Assembly (NCBI GenBank): GCA_019914995.1
Contig: CM034132.1
Coordinates: 8,426,662 to 8,490,661 of the forward strand
Length of the DNA stretch: 64,000 bases
Source: Acanthochlamys bracteata
Taxonomy: Eukaryota; Streptophyta; Magnoliopsida; Pandanales; Velloziaceae
Direction of reading: 5' to 3'
In this document: one piece after another, positions 39,552-51,800 of the stretch
How the letters are laid out: each line of letters opens with the position of its first letter
Position numbering within the stretch: position 1 is the stretch's first letter
Made by a program: the position numbers and the translations under genes
Notes under the pieces: model-generated
Seen by the model: the letters and a program-made list of their open reading frames with translations, nothing else
The model's database searches: none
What the model was told of the DNA's origin: nothing

Positions 39552-41512
39552 TGTTATGTTTTGTCATAGATTTCGACCTTATACTATCAAATTTGGAGTT
39601 TTAACGACCGATTTTTCTATTTTGGCCCTCCATTTTGTTTTTTTTTTTTACCCTTTTTGTGTGCCTTTTTTTTAAGAGAAATGTAGCTGGTTATTTTTAT
39701 CTTGGTTATTTCAATCCCTATCTATTTTAGAAAGAGGGTGAGAGAGTTTCTATTATGTATAGAGATTTATCTATAATTATTTCAATGCTTCAAAGCTTTG
39801 TATCTTTCACCTTAATGATGAATCTTTATTTTTCCTCTCATGTGGATATAAGTTTCTCTTGAAGTCAAACCACATAAATATTCATCTTTATTTGTTCTAT
39901 GTTGTGTTTATTGATCTTGATATTATTTCACACTATTTGTGATTGATTTTTGTAAATCTTGGTGATTGAGTGCTAAGTTTTTTCTTACTTATAGCAGATC
40001 TGAGATATCTGCTTTACATGAAGCTACTTTGATAGCTATACTCATGTATTTAGGGAGTGTTTGGCATTCCATTTCACTTAATTCTAAAATTCTAATAAAT
40101 CCTTTACAATGTTCTACATAATTTATTTAAAAAATTAGAAAATATAAAAAAATTTTACGTTGTAATATATTTTTTATTTTTAATATATAAAAATAGAACT
40201 CATTTTTTGAAATAAGATAAAAGTATCATTTATTTTAGAAAAACTCAATTTCATAAACACACTATCGCTTCCGCAACGTAAAGGTCCTTTATGGAGCAGG
40301 CATATTTATATCGTGATTTGGACGTTGGCTTAGTACTTATAACGTAATTCGGGTTCTCACTTCGATTTGATATTAAAAATTTATTTCTTTGGGCTTGTAT
40401 TCTACTTAGGTGTCGGTCCTCGTTCTAACAAGCTAGTATCAGAGCTTTAAGATTTTATTGGTTGCAAAATTAGACACCAAGAAGTTCGATACTGATATTA
40501 ACTTCAACCTATAGCGTGCTCCAGTGATCACCGTTTTGATACAACAAATGAAGAAAAGACTTGTTTCATGCGATATTCAAGTCAATGTGGAGATTTGTTA
40601 TGTTGTGCCTTAGATTTCGACCTTAGCAGACCAAGTTTGAAGTTTTAATGACCTTAGACGACTAACTTTGGAGTCTGGACGACCTGTTATTGACCTATGT
40701 ATAACCATTTTTATTTCAAAAATGGTTATCGATCAGTTATCGACTTGGTATCTATCAAAGACAAAAATTGACAGTTTTTCTACTTTGGCTCTCCTTTTAT
40801 CTGTTTTTTGTTTCTAACATTTATATGTAGATTTTTCTTGAGAATTGACAGAAATTAGCATGTTGCTGATAGCATTTATCTTAATTGTTTCAATCCTTAT
40901 CTTTTTGAGAGTGTGATTAAGAGAGTTTATATTATATTTGGAGCTTTATTTAGAATTATTTCATGCTTCAAATCTTTGTATCTCTCACCTTAACGATGAA
41001 TTTTTAATTTTCCTCTCCCGTAGATATAGGTTTCTATTGAATCAAAACCACGTAAATATTCGTTTTCATTTGTTCTATATTGTATTTATGATCTTGATGT
41101 TATTTCAAACTACTTATGACTGATATTTTTGTAGATCTTGGTAATGCTTTCTTATTTATAGTAGATTTGAATTATCTACTTCATATGAAGCTACTTTGCT
41201 TCTATTTTTTTCTCATATATTTCATACTCTCTAGCTCTATTGCTTCTACAACATATTAATACATTATGAACAGACATATTTATACCTTGATTCGGCCGTG
41301 GGATTAGTATGTGTTGTAATTCGATTGCTCTCATTGCTCACTCCTATTTAGGCATTTTCTCTAATGTTTTTATAAAGCAAAACACGTCCATACCATAATT
41401 CAACCGTTTGCTCAGGCACATATACCATAATTCAAATTCAGCTTCACTTGCATATTAGAAATTTATTTTTTTGAGCCTTTAATATGGTTGGGTGTCAGCT
41501 CTAGTTCTAACA
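39552..41512 (+). mobile_element. Miniature copia-type LTR element: LTR A, 165-bp interior, LTR B
   Basis: LTR A (39552-40430) and LTR B (40596-41512) both begin TGTTATGTT and end TTCTAACA, giving TGTTA/TAACA ends. Between them lies a 165-bp interior only. It starts with a primer-binding site (CTAGTATCAGAGC, close to the initiator-Met tRNA type TGGTATCAGAGC), continues with a copia-like gag start (KLDTKKFDTDINFNL, then a stop), and ends with a polypurine-like tract (AATGTGGAGATT) directly before LTR B. LTR A lacks about 130 bp near its 5' end and carries a MITE at about 40051-40262. No protease, integrase or reverse transcriptase is present. Confidence 0.75.
40051..40262. mobile_element. AT-rich MITE-like insertion in LTR A
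   Basis: Absent from the corresponding place in LTRs B and C. It begins GGGAGTGTTTGGCATTCC and ends AATTTCATAAACACACTA, imperfect inverted repeats, with the A/T core at about 40137-40175 (AGAAAATATAAAAAAATTTT then ACG). It must be younger than LTR A. Confidence 0.55.
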
Positions 41513-42063
41513 AACTGGCATAGGAGCTAGAGCTTTAAAGTTTTATTGGTCAGTATGTTTGACATAAAAAAATTTGTCGTCAATATTAACCGGGTCACTC
41601 TGTTGAAAACCAAAATACACAGCCCTCGTATATAGAAATAAAGTATACAAATAACTTTGCTAGTAATAATAAAATAATGCAAAGGTCAGATAGCATTCTT
41701 GATATGAAATTTTAAAGCTACAGACAGACCGCAATGAAACAACAAAATAACAACATCCTGCCAAATCTACTAACAGAAAGGAAGGGGTACATCAAATCCA
41801 AACCAAACAATGATGACAAACTTCAATGAACCCAAGCTTATAATGATAATTATATTGACGGTCACCAACACAATTCTAAAACTTTATGGTAAATCATCAG
41901 AAAACTAACAATCCAGTAAAGGTCTATCTATAAATACTAGTCATCTTCTTGCAAACTAAGTATGACCCAAATGTAAATAGACCAGATGCCAATGAGTTTA
42001 ACATGCTATTCACGACTTTAGCAAAAAACGACCACAAGTAGCAAAAATCATGAATCAAATTAA
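41513..42063. repeat. Second interior fragment and duplicated flank
   Basis: Directly after LTR B the sequence again looks like an element interior (CTGGCATAGGAGC in the primer-site position, then GTTTTATTGGTCA). It continues with a block, through about 41740, that is repeated at 43093-43330 (shared phrases CACTCTGTTGAAAACCAA and GCAAAGGTCAGATAGCATTC). From 41741 to 42063 the sequence is unique within the window, and I see no gene in it. Confidence 0.6.
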
Positions 42064-43092
42064 ATCATGATTCGGACGTTGGCTTAATATTTGTAACGTA
42101 ATTTGGATTCTCGCTTCGATTTAATATCAGAGATTTATTTCTTTGAGCCTGTATTATACTTGATCATCGGCCCTCGTTCTAACAAACTGGTATCAGAGAT
42201 TCAAGATATTATTGGTTACAAAATTAGACATTAAGAAGTTCGACACTGATATTAACTTCAACATTTGGCGTACTCTAATGATCACCGTTTTGACACAACA
42301 AATGAAGAAAAGACTTGTTTCAAGCGAACTTCAAATCAATGTGGAGATTTGTTATGTTGTGCCTTAGGTTTCGACCTTAGCAGATCAAGTTTGGGGTCTT
42401 AACGACCTTAGACGACCAACTTTGAAGTCTGCACGACATATTATCGACATCTCCGCAACCACTTCTATTTCAATCGGCCTGGTATTTACCAAAGACAGAA
42501 ATTGATAGTTTTCTGTTTTGACTCTCTCTTTGCTGTTTTTTTTGTACCCTTTCTACGTAAATTTTTCTTGGGAGTGACAGAAATTGGCAATGTAGCTGGT
42601 TGCTTTTATTTTGATTGTTTCAATCCTTATCTCTTTGAGAGAGTGATTAAGAGAGTTTATATTATATTTGGAGATTTATCAAGAATTATTTGATGCTTCA
42701 AATCTTTATATTTCTCACCTTAATGATGAAATTAAATCCGTAGATGTAGGTTTCTCTTGAATCAGAACCACGTAAATATTCATTTTCATTTGTTTTATGT
42801 TGTATTTATTGATCTCGATGTTATTTCAAACTACTTATGACTAATATTTGTAAATCTTGGTAATGCTTTCTTATTTATAGTAGATTTGAATTATCTACTT
42901 CATATAGAGCTACTGTGCATTTTTTCTGTCATATATTTCATGCTCTCTAGCTTTATTGCTTCCGCTTGATACATTATGAACAGGTGATTGTGATTCGACC
43001 GTGGGATTAGTATGTGTCGTAATTCGAATTCTCCCGTTGCTCACTCCTAATTGAGCATTTTCTCTAATTGGGCATCGGCTCTAGTTCTAACA
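42064..43092 (+). mobile_element. Second miniature copia-type LTR unit (5' LTR end, 165-bp interior, LTR C)
   Basis: The 5' LTR is reduced to its last 121 bp (42064-42184, ending TTCTAACA). The primer-binding site TGGTATCAGAG is at 42188-42198. The interior (42185-42349) is again exactly 165 bp and encodes an unbroken gag-like start (KLDIKKFDTDINFNIWRT). The polypurine-like AATGTGGAGATT leads into LTR C at 42350-43092, which begins TGTTATGTTG and ends TTCTAACA. The interior boundaries are the same as in the 39.5 kb unit. Confidence 0.75.
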
Positions 43093-44269
43093 AACTGACA
43101 TAAAAGCTAGAGCTTTAAAATTTTATTGGTCACAAAGTTCAACATAAAAAAATTTGTCGTCAATCTTACCCAGGTCACTCTGTTGAAAACCAATATACAC
43201 AGCTCTTGTGTATAGAAAGAAAGTATACAAATAACTATGATAGCTAGTAATAAAAAAAATTGATGCAAAGGTCAGATAGCATTCTTGATATGAGATATTA
43301 AAGCTACAGATAGACAGACCGCAATGAAACCAGCTGCATACTTGCATAGCTAATGAACAGCTTTTGATTGACAACTGCATCAAATATATCAAACTATATA
43401 GTTTCAAGAAACAGGTACAAAAAGCACAGAGAAGGAACACAGTCAAAAGTTAGGGAATAAGACAAAGATTCTAATGGGAAACAAATTACAACACAGTTTA
43501 CACTACTATAAATGAATTGTCAATAAAGAAATTGCAAAACCAGCAAATAAACCACTCTAATGCCTCCAAGTATTCATAGTTCAACCAGATAAATTAAATT
43601 CCTTTGATCTGCTGGGCAGGTTAATTCAAATAGAACAACTGCATAATTACAGAGATAAAGGAACAGTGTGAACATTGCTGATACAATGTAATCAGCGCTA
43701 TTTCCCAAACTGAATTTCAATACACAAATATCAATTAAACATCTGAATCAAAAGCTCTTATGTACCTAGATACCTTAGCCAGATTAATTGACATCCTCAA
43801 ACTACTGTCAGGCTAACTTAATGCAGCTTTACATAGGTATAGAACACACAATAAACAAAACAATTATCCAGAATACGATGTGTGTTGCAATAAGATTAGA
43901 TACACAAATGCACCAAACATCAACATGAATATAACAGATAATCCTTCTAGCATATGAAGAAGCAACCAACATACATGCAAAACAACTTGCATACAAAACT
44001 TCGACCTGATTATAATCACCTGCCTACTGGAACAACTAAATAATTACAAAGACAACCAAACGAGGGATAGATGTAGATATTCTTTCCAGCAATATAAACC
44101 TCGAGAAACAGAATCCTCTTACAAAATTAGAACCAGTAACAAGCATGTAACTGTCAATATGTAGCACTTGTTCTTTTAAACCAGAAACCCCTACAGATAA
44201 CTGCTGAGACACAAACATACAACCAATACCAAAAACAAAAACAACCACCACCAAACATCGCAGATAGAT
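43093..44269. other. Duplicated flank and region downstream of RPL26
   Basis: 43093-43330 duplicates 41513-41740, as described there. 43330-44269 is unique AT-rich DNA, part of which should be the RPL26 3' UTR (the gene is on the minus strand). A 107-codon minus frame at 43123-43446 lies across the repeat and has no family resemblance. No other gene is seen. Confidence 0.5.
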
Positions 44270-44731
44270 TTAATCAACTTCCTGGAGCGACTGACCACCA
44301 GCAGTGGCGGCGGCGACTTCATCAGCAGTGAACTTTCCCTTCGCCTTGTCAGCAGCTCTCCCCTTCGCCTTGCGATCAAGCAGCGCCTTCCGGTCCTTGT
44401 CCAACTTCAGCTTCGTGATCACAACCTTAGAAGGATTAATTCCAACGTTCACAGTAGCACCATTTACCTTCTCACGTGTGATCCTTTCAATGTGAATCAC
44501 CCAGCGGCGGCGGTAAACCTGAACAACTTTACCTTCACGGCCCTTGAACGTGCCACGAACAACCTGAACCTCGTCGTCCTTGCGAACAGGCATCGATCGG
44601 ACGTTGTACTTGTTGCGAAGGTCGGTGGAGAGCGGAGCGCTCATCAGAATCCGGCGAAGGCTCGACGGAGCAGTGAAGTGTGCCTTGCGGCACTTGCGCC
44701 GGGAGCTCGTAACCCTTGGGTTGAACTTCAT
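44270..44731 (-). CDS. RPL26: 60S ribosomal protein L26 (uL24 family)
   Basis: Intronless 153-residue protein. It starts [19 protein letters not shown], the highly conserved L26 N terminus. A KOW motif lies at about 50-82 ([20 protein letters not shown], then [16 protein letters not shown]), followed by the [19 protein letters not shown] signature and a lysine-rich tail ending in [10 protein letters not shown]26 sits near the polypeptide exit tunnel of the large subunit. The open frame continues upstream to an ATG at 44824, but that ATG overlaps the TATA box on the same strand, so the conserved ATG at 44731 is the start. GC content is clearly higher than in the flanks. The length matches plant L26, and no damage is seen. 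Confidence 0.97.
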   Translation of the reverse strand: MKFNPRVTSSRRKCRKAHFTAPSSLRRILMSAPLSTDLRNKYNVRSMPVRKDDEVQVVRGTFKGREGKVVQVYRRRWVIHIERITREKVNGATVNVGINPSKVVITKLKLDKDRKALLDRKAKGRAADKAKGKFTADEVAAATAGGQSLQEVD

Positions 44732-44823
44732 ATCTTCTTCTTCAGTTGATTTGGGTTTGCTGGAGAAAAGAAGAAAAAAATGAAATCCCAAAGAGAGCGG
44801 CGGAGGACGAGATGGATGGAGCA

Positions 44824-44970
44824 TTTATACTATCAGCGTTAGGGTTTTGGAGAAACATCCAATTTGTTTATTTGACGAAAAAAACCTTGGGCTACGCGTT
44901 ACACAGCTATGCGGTAATGGGCCTCAACATTTGTTAAAGTTAAATAAAAAGGTCTGTTCATAGTTGGGCC
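44824..44970 (-). promoter_or_regulatory. RPL26 promoter: TATA box, telo-box, site II motifs
   Basis: On the minus strand, TATAAA is at 44824-44829 and the telo-box AAACCCTAA at 44839-44847. TGGGCC/TGGGCT (site II-type) motifs lie at 44888-44893, 44918-44923 and 44965-44970 (plus-strand reading). The telo-box plus site II combination is characteristic of plant ribosomal-protein promoters, where TCP factors bind the latter. Confidence 0.75.
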
Positions 44971-45444
44971 GGGTAATATCCCATAAGTTTGACAAGTTTA
45001 CAACTAGGCTAATTTTAATATTTTTATCCAAGTTTCTACTCCCTTCAAAATCTAAAAGCATCCTTTTCATCCTGAAAACTCAACTTAATTAAGATTTTAT
45101 TAAAACAGAATTAGTGTTAACAAATAAATCACAACTTGTTGACTTGATTTTTTATGGTACATTGGCATTACTTTTCAAGTACTTACAATTTTAAATAAGA
45201 ATTTCATATGTTAAATAAATTTTATATAGTAATTTATAATATTTTTAAATTAAAAAAAAAGAAAATTATATATTACCGAATTTTTATATATATAACTTTT
45301 ATTATTTTTTAAATAAAATAGTCAAGCTCATTAATCAAAAAAAATTTTTTATTTAAAATTTTTTATTAGATAAGTACTTTCAAACGTCTCCTAAATAAAT
45401 TTAATTAAGTTTTCGAGTCTTCATCGTATTTTGTTATTTTGCAT
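44971..45444. other. Intergenic AT-rich spacer
   Basis: No gene is seen. A MITE-like AT segment lies at about 45170-45390 with the usual T-run/A-run core. Confidence 0.45.
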
Positions 45445-46880
45445 TATTGTGTGAGTTAACATATATCTATTATATTAGAATTTCTTTTTAGAATTAGGTA
45501 TTTTTTTATTTAGAACTCTTTTTATTTAGTATCACAAGAAATGTATAATATGTACTGCTATTAAATAATTGATAAATAAGTTAGAACAAAATTGAATAAG
45601 ACGAAAATAAATTTTATTATGGTATAATAGCAAAATCTTATATCTATTTTTGTCGTTGTAGAAGATAACGAATTCGATGGCTAAACTCTGTCCAGAATAG
45701 TCGTGGAAGATGTGACTCCGACGCTTAGACTTTAACCAGATCTATTCGTCGCCATCGTGGAAGATGATGACTCCGACGATGTAACTCCGACTAGATCATT
45801 TCGCTGCTATTATAGAGATACAATTGTAATAAACAGAAACTCCGCTTATATCAATTTGATCAAATCCGACAGTTTAATCGGATTAGATCTAAAAAAATTT
45901 GAAGATAACCACTGCTTCTTCCTCGCCGCTGCTCGCCAATTGCTCACCGCTGCTCCTTCTGTTGTTGTTCGCCATTGCCGTGCCGTTGAACTTTATTGAA
46001 AATTTATCAAACCGTCAGATTCGGCTACCCAAAGCTGTCGTCCAATGATATCGGACCCCAATCTTCAATTAGGCTTAATCATAGCTAAGATCCATCCTCT
46101 AATCTCCTCCACTATCTTCTTCCACTGCCGCTGCAATCCCTAATTAAGCCGAATTTGCTCATCATGTCGCTGCCTGCGGAACCTTTTGCTCATTATCTCA
46201 CCGTCTACATCCGAATCTACTCACCGTCTCGTCGCATACTGTCTATGCTTACCAAATCCAACGCTGTTGATCGCCACTCGCTACTACAGATTCAGACCAC
46301 CCATCCAACTAGAACTGATTCTTGAATCGAATCGGACCAGACAGGTGAAATTGACTCAGATCAAATCTGATCAAGCCTAGATCAGATCGAACCAAACTTA
46401 GTTCATGATAGATTTAGATCAACCAAACCGAATCATATTTGAACTAGATTCAGTTCAAACTTATTTGACTTAACCAACCAAACCAGAACCAAACTAGATT
46501 CGATCTTAATACTAGATCTAACCTAAATAGACAAGTCCGACAAGATAGATAAGGGCGACCCGACCCCATAGATTAGACTATGAAAAGTTAAAATAGAATT
46601 TTTATGCTACTGAACAAGTTGGACATTAATGATATTTTTTCACCAACTTAGATGGAGCGCTGGAGTAAGTCAACATATATTTAAATTTTTAGATATATTA
46701 GAATATCATTTTATAAAATTAGATATCTTTCTTTATTTAAATACTCTTAGAATTATATATTTTTTCTTATTTAGAACTCTATTTATTTAGTATTATACAA
46801 AGCCTATATATATATTTATATTGAAGGATTGATAAATAAATTAGAATAAAATTGAATAAGATAGAAATAGATTTTCATCA
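45445..46880 (+). mobile_element. Miniature LTR element, second family, forward copy
   Basis: The left LTR at about 45445-45620 and right LTR at about 46661-46880 share GAGTTAACATATATCT-, TATTTAGAACTCT.TTTATTTA- and ATTGATAAATAA.TTAGAA-type blocks. The left one is followed by GGTATAATAGC, a decayed initiator-Met primer site. The right one ends TTTTCATCA. TGCAT before and TGCAC after look like an imperfect 5-bp target duplication. The roughly 1-kb interior is GC-richer (CTGCTCGCCAATTGCTCACC), with only short frames and no recognisable gag or pol. A reverse-oriented relative lies at 57379-58744. Confidence 0.6.
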
Positions 46881-48802
46881 TGCACAACAACACATTCAAA
46901 ACACTCAGGCTTACTGATACACAACAACGAACAGTCTTGAAATTAACCATACTATAGAGATATTTGGTTAAGCTTTTTAACACACATTTATTCCAATTTT
47001 TTGTTTTACTTTTTTCAATAAATATTTTATGAATTTTTTAATTTTAAAAAGTTATATAATAAGTTGTTATTATTATTATTTATTTTTATTACTTTTATGT
47101 TAAAAAAACACTTATTTTACAAAAAATTCTTAAATAACTTTGGTTATAAATATTTTTTTTTCAAAAGTATTCCCTAATCTTTTAAGCACATTTTCTTACC
47201 TTTTTAGAAATATTTGAAAAGAAGAGACTTTATTATAATGAGAATTTTGTTTTTTAAATGAGGAACTACTTTATTTCTGAAATAAGAAGCTTGTTCATAA
47301 AATATGGATTAAAGAATTTGTTTATAAATAACTTAAGGATAGTGTTTACAATTATAAGTATAACTGAGACGAAACTATAAATGTGAATATATATTAAATT
47401 TTTTAATTTCTTTTCACAGATAAATTTTTCTTTTTTTACCTTAACATATTTTAAAAAGATATTTAACTTCTAGAATTTTTTAATAAAAATTAATATCTTG
47501 TTATTAATCTAAAATCAGAACAATAGCAAAAATTTTCAAATGATAAAAAAATAATTACAGTCGTAGCTGAGTTTCGCAAAATTGAATTTTATAAAAGTGA
47601 AATTTGGTGAGAAGTAAAGTTCGGTAGAACTAGAGTTCGGAATGATATTTGAAATAAGTGAAATGAAATTTAAAATTAAATTTTGATAGAAGTGAAATTT
47701 GATATGAAAATGAAAGTGAAATTCGGAGTGACAATTGAAGTACGTAAAATGACCGAACTCAAAATCTAGAGCGAAAAAATAAAGTTCCGTATATTTGAAA
47801 CAAGCTATAAACAACTCATAAATTCTTCCCCAAAACACCGGATTTTACTTTTCAGAGCTTATAAGCTCAAATAACTGATCTAAATAGGCCTAAAACACCT
47901 TAACTAGGGAGAAATTCTTAATTGAGATATAACTCAGTCGTTGTTAAATCAATAAAATATAGCTCAATCACTACGTAAACAGTCTCTCAGAAGGAGCATA
48001 TTTACCTATGAAAGATTCAGGTGAATTACCAAAACTTCGGTAAAAAACATTCACTCATGACTCATCAATTAAATGATAAATGAGAAATGCCACTACTGGA
48101 AAATTAAGCTCTCTTTATAAGATCCGAAGACGTCAATATCTCATTTGAAATCACTCATGGCAGTAGAAAACATATTGTCCTTCGAAAAACCAGGAAATTT
48201 GGAAATTTGAATGCCTGTGGAGATGAGCAGATTCTTACTCTTGATTTGCTCTCTAATCTCTTCTTGTATTCAATAGAGGAAACTCACATTTCTCTCAAAG
48301 ACGCCGACTGACGATTTGGATATACGGCAAACTCATCTGTAATCCCCAAAAAGTCACAATCACTTTCATATTCATGAAACAAAGTTATCCATTCTATCAT
48401 CAATCAAATGTAATTTGACCAACATGTAGAGCTTGAACTTCTTTCAAGATACACCTAAGGCTAAAATATATACAACGTACAATTCATCATGCAGGTGTAC
48501 AAAATGAGACCTAAATTACCAAACATTATCTGAAAACAGCACATTTCAGTCAGCTCTTATCATAAATCAACTCACAAGCTCTGGTACTTTTAGAACTCAT
48601 TACTCAATTGCAAGTCAGCATTTGAAGCAGCAGTTTCAATCAATCGCCTTTTCGGATTTTCTACTTGCATCTACGTGGATTCCTTTACATACATCATATG
48701 CGAGAGGCATTGACTTAGCTAATTGACCTATGAAGGGCAAAACAGACATTCAGGAAACTACAACCATGCTTTTGGTCACCACCCAACCATCCAAATATAG
48801 GA
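46881..48802. other. Intergenic spacer and 3' flank of the LPP gene
   Basis: No gene is seen. A MITE-like segment lies at about 46960-47190. A run of short related phrases (GTGAAATTTGGTGAGAAGT, GTGAAATTTGATATGAAAAT) at about 47590-47740 is a low-complexity repeat that creates the apparent 100-codon minus frame there. From about 48150 the sequence is likely the 3' UTR and downstream region of the LPP gene. Confidence 0.5.
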
Positions 48803-51800
48803 TCACCGACTCCTACCAGATTCTCTTGTGTCTATGATTGGATTTGTTTCTCGCAAGCTGAGTCCTATTCCGTTACCTTCAGCAGGAACACGACCACTTT
48901 CAAGGTCTAATGGTGCTGAATGGATAGAGCTCATAACTGTTTCAGGAGCACTATCCTGAAAATCAGCTAACATCTGGAAATATGCATGAGGGCCCCAACC
49001 TGAAAGACCAAACCAGCAATGTAATCCATAGAAAGTCGAGTATAAATCTTCTGCTACAGAAGATGATGAAAAATAAGAGTGACATTCTTCTTTGAAAACC
49101 GAGAGCCTTGAGTTCCTGTTTCCTAATAAATGCACCTAGAAAGTAGATACGCTACAACATACTCATTGCATTCTATAGGTACACATAGTTCTGGAATACA
49201 AACTTCAAAACTGGCAGATGGAGAAGTTGTTAACAAATTAAAGCAGGGTTTATATGGGGAATGCATCTTGGTAACTGTTCCTGTACTCTTTGGGTTTCCA
49301 TAACATCTCCACATTAGATTCTACCCAAATTATTATAATTTCAGGTTTCTGCCAATTCAGATTCCAGAAAAGTCTTGACTTTTTCCTTTAACATGACTAG
49401 ATTAAACGATCTAAAGGGTATTATATAAATCTGGATTCTCTACCAAAAAGGCAACTAATTAAACAAATTTAAATACAGAATGAAACACAAGAGATTGTTA
49501 AGTAATCTGAAGTATCACCTAATTGTAACTTCTATCGAATCATAGCTTCAGCTATACCCAAAAGGAGCCAACAGATTTTCTCCACTATAAGAGCCTTGCA
49601 TATCTTTCCAATTATTTTGCAACAGGTGAATCTATGTTCTCTAACTACATACCAATGACAATGTTCAAGTATCCCTATAGCAATTATCTTCCTTCCCATA
49701 TCTCACCACCAACCACGCCCATGCCACTTACTTTATCATCCTACTGAATGCCATCTGCAGCCCTCAATTTCAACTCTACAGTAATAGCTAGGAGTTGAAA
49801 CAGGAAATCCAGCAGATCATAGGTGAAAGAAAGCTGTATTGATTTGGCTAGGAGCATCTAGGTTCCATTCTTACACTTTTCTAGTTGTATTATCCGCCAT
49901 TGTCGAAAAGAAGCGAAGCATAATAAAATGTAAGGAAAATCACAAGAAAAAAGAAGGGAGCATGTATACTTTTTTAACTGAAAAATGGAGGAAGCATGTG
50001 CACTTTTTCTACTTTCCCTTTGTCACAAAGTGTTTGCTAAAGGTAACCTAAGCTCCAAGTTTCTCTCAATTTTTTGTCTTCATATCCATCACCACGTAGG
50101 ACTGTTATTCAGTTTCACAAGTAAAACCGGCTGGGTAAGATTAAATAACTACGATTCTGTATGTAACATCACTGTTTTCTTTAAATTAAGAAATCTCTAA
50201 CACTCGAGATTTCATGAACTTTTTCATCAACTATCAAAACCTTTAGTTTCCAAGCACTTGTATCGATGCCAGACTCAGTTTTTGGTCAAAGCAAGTTGGC
50301 CATTATCCTGAATTGTTTCATAGCAAAGAGCTGAAATGCAACTATAGCAGACTGTAACAAACAAATAAAGAGATTAAGCAATTTCCCTATTAAATACAGA
50401 GATGTTAGGAAAGTGAAAACAGCAAAAGAAATTACAATTAAAAGCACATACCTTCAGAGCTATAGGGAGGAGGGAAAAACTGCAGATAACAAACTGAGGC
50501 AACAACCAATCCTGCAGGAATTAGAAAACCAACATAAGTTATATAGCAGAATATAGATTTATAATTAAAGATCTTTACACGTATACAAACCTAAAAGACC
50601 ACCAGTAAACACATCCTGCCAGTGATGCCAATAATCATCAACCCTGGATATTGCCACTAGGGATGCACCGAGTAAAGGAAGAAATACAATACAAAGCTTT
50701 GCAACATGGCCCCTCCTGTCAAAAGCTCTAAGCTTTCCCGAAAGGTACCATGCAAGAAATCCCAGTCCCGCAAAGCTCCCTGCATATTGCCAGATCATAC
50801 TATTACGGAAAGGATCAAACCACAACAAAACAACACCATCAAGACAAAACTTTGATGAATTTCCAGGATGTTCACAATATAGGATATCCTTGACTGAGAG
50901 AACCATCAAGAAAAGACATAATTATTAGTTATAAGTGAAAATTTCCACTTCTAGAGAAACAATCTGTTGATGCATCATTCAGCTCCACTACTTATAAGCA
51001 AGCAGAGGCATCATATCAGCTCAGTGCATATCAAACCCCAGACACTGGCTAAAACTCAAAACTTAGCATTGTACAGTTCAAAATGATCAAATTGATATTT
51101 AACATGTTTAGAATGATAAATTGCTGAATTTAAATTTCAAATTACCTTTGGAACAAGATAGGATTAGTAAGCAGGTCATATAGCAAGACTCGGACTTAAA
51201 CGCCATTTCAGCTGGTTGTCTAAATCATAGTATTGGAGTTCTAAGAATATACACCAAATTCTAGCATATATTATTCCCTAAAAATTCATGACAAATGTTA
51301 CTAAAAGCATTTGTGAGCAAGGACCTGGACATCATATCAACTAATCAGAATTCAGAACTGGTGGTGGCCTATTAAATTCTTCTAAGGATACAACAGTCAC
51401 AGTGTCAGTAGCACACTACTTATAGTATAGGTAAGCAAAGAGAATTAACTTTTAACATGCAAGAGATATGAAAACCTTCAAGCAGGGTGACATTCGCAAA
51501 ATCAAAATTGAAAATGTACTTTGCAGTTTACTTACAGGAAGAATGACCACTTGGAAAACTCTTGTGGCCCTCATTGATAACACTTTTCTCTCCATGACAT
51601 TTAACATCAGTTGTGACTGGATCATATTGCTAGCGAAACACATATCAAATGTTCTGTTAGGTTGCATAAACTTAAATGCATATTGGAAAGCTCTAGAAGT
51701 TAAAGTGGTCAAGGGATAAATCTAAACCCCAATTCCATCTGGGAAACAGCGCCAGAAGAAGTCTGGTCGAGGTCTTCCAACAGCATCCTTGATTGCATCA

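Noticed and set aside
43123-43446. 107-codon minus-strand frame
   Set aside because: It lies across the duplicated repeat block, has no family resemblance, and the corresponding frame is not kept in the other copy of the block.
44732-44824. In-frame upstream ATG giving RPL26 a 31-residue N-terminal extension
   Set aside because: The upstream ATG overlaps the minus-strand TATAAA box, so it should lie outside the transcript, and the conserved L26 N terminus begins at the ATG at 44731.
47590-47740. Closely spaced short repeats that might suggest a CRISPR-like array
   Set aside because: Units are irregular with no spacers of constant length, and the genome is a plant nuclear genome.
47536-47838. 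100-codon minus-strand frame rich in Phe and His
   Set aside because: Produced by a run of short GTGAAATTTG-type repeats; not gene-like.
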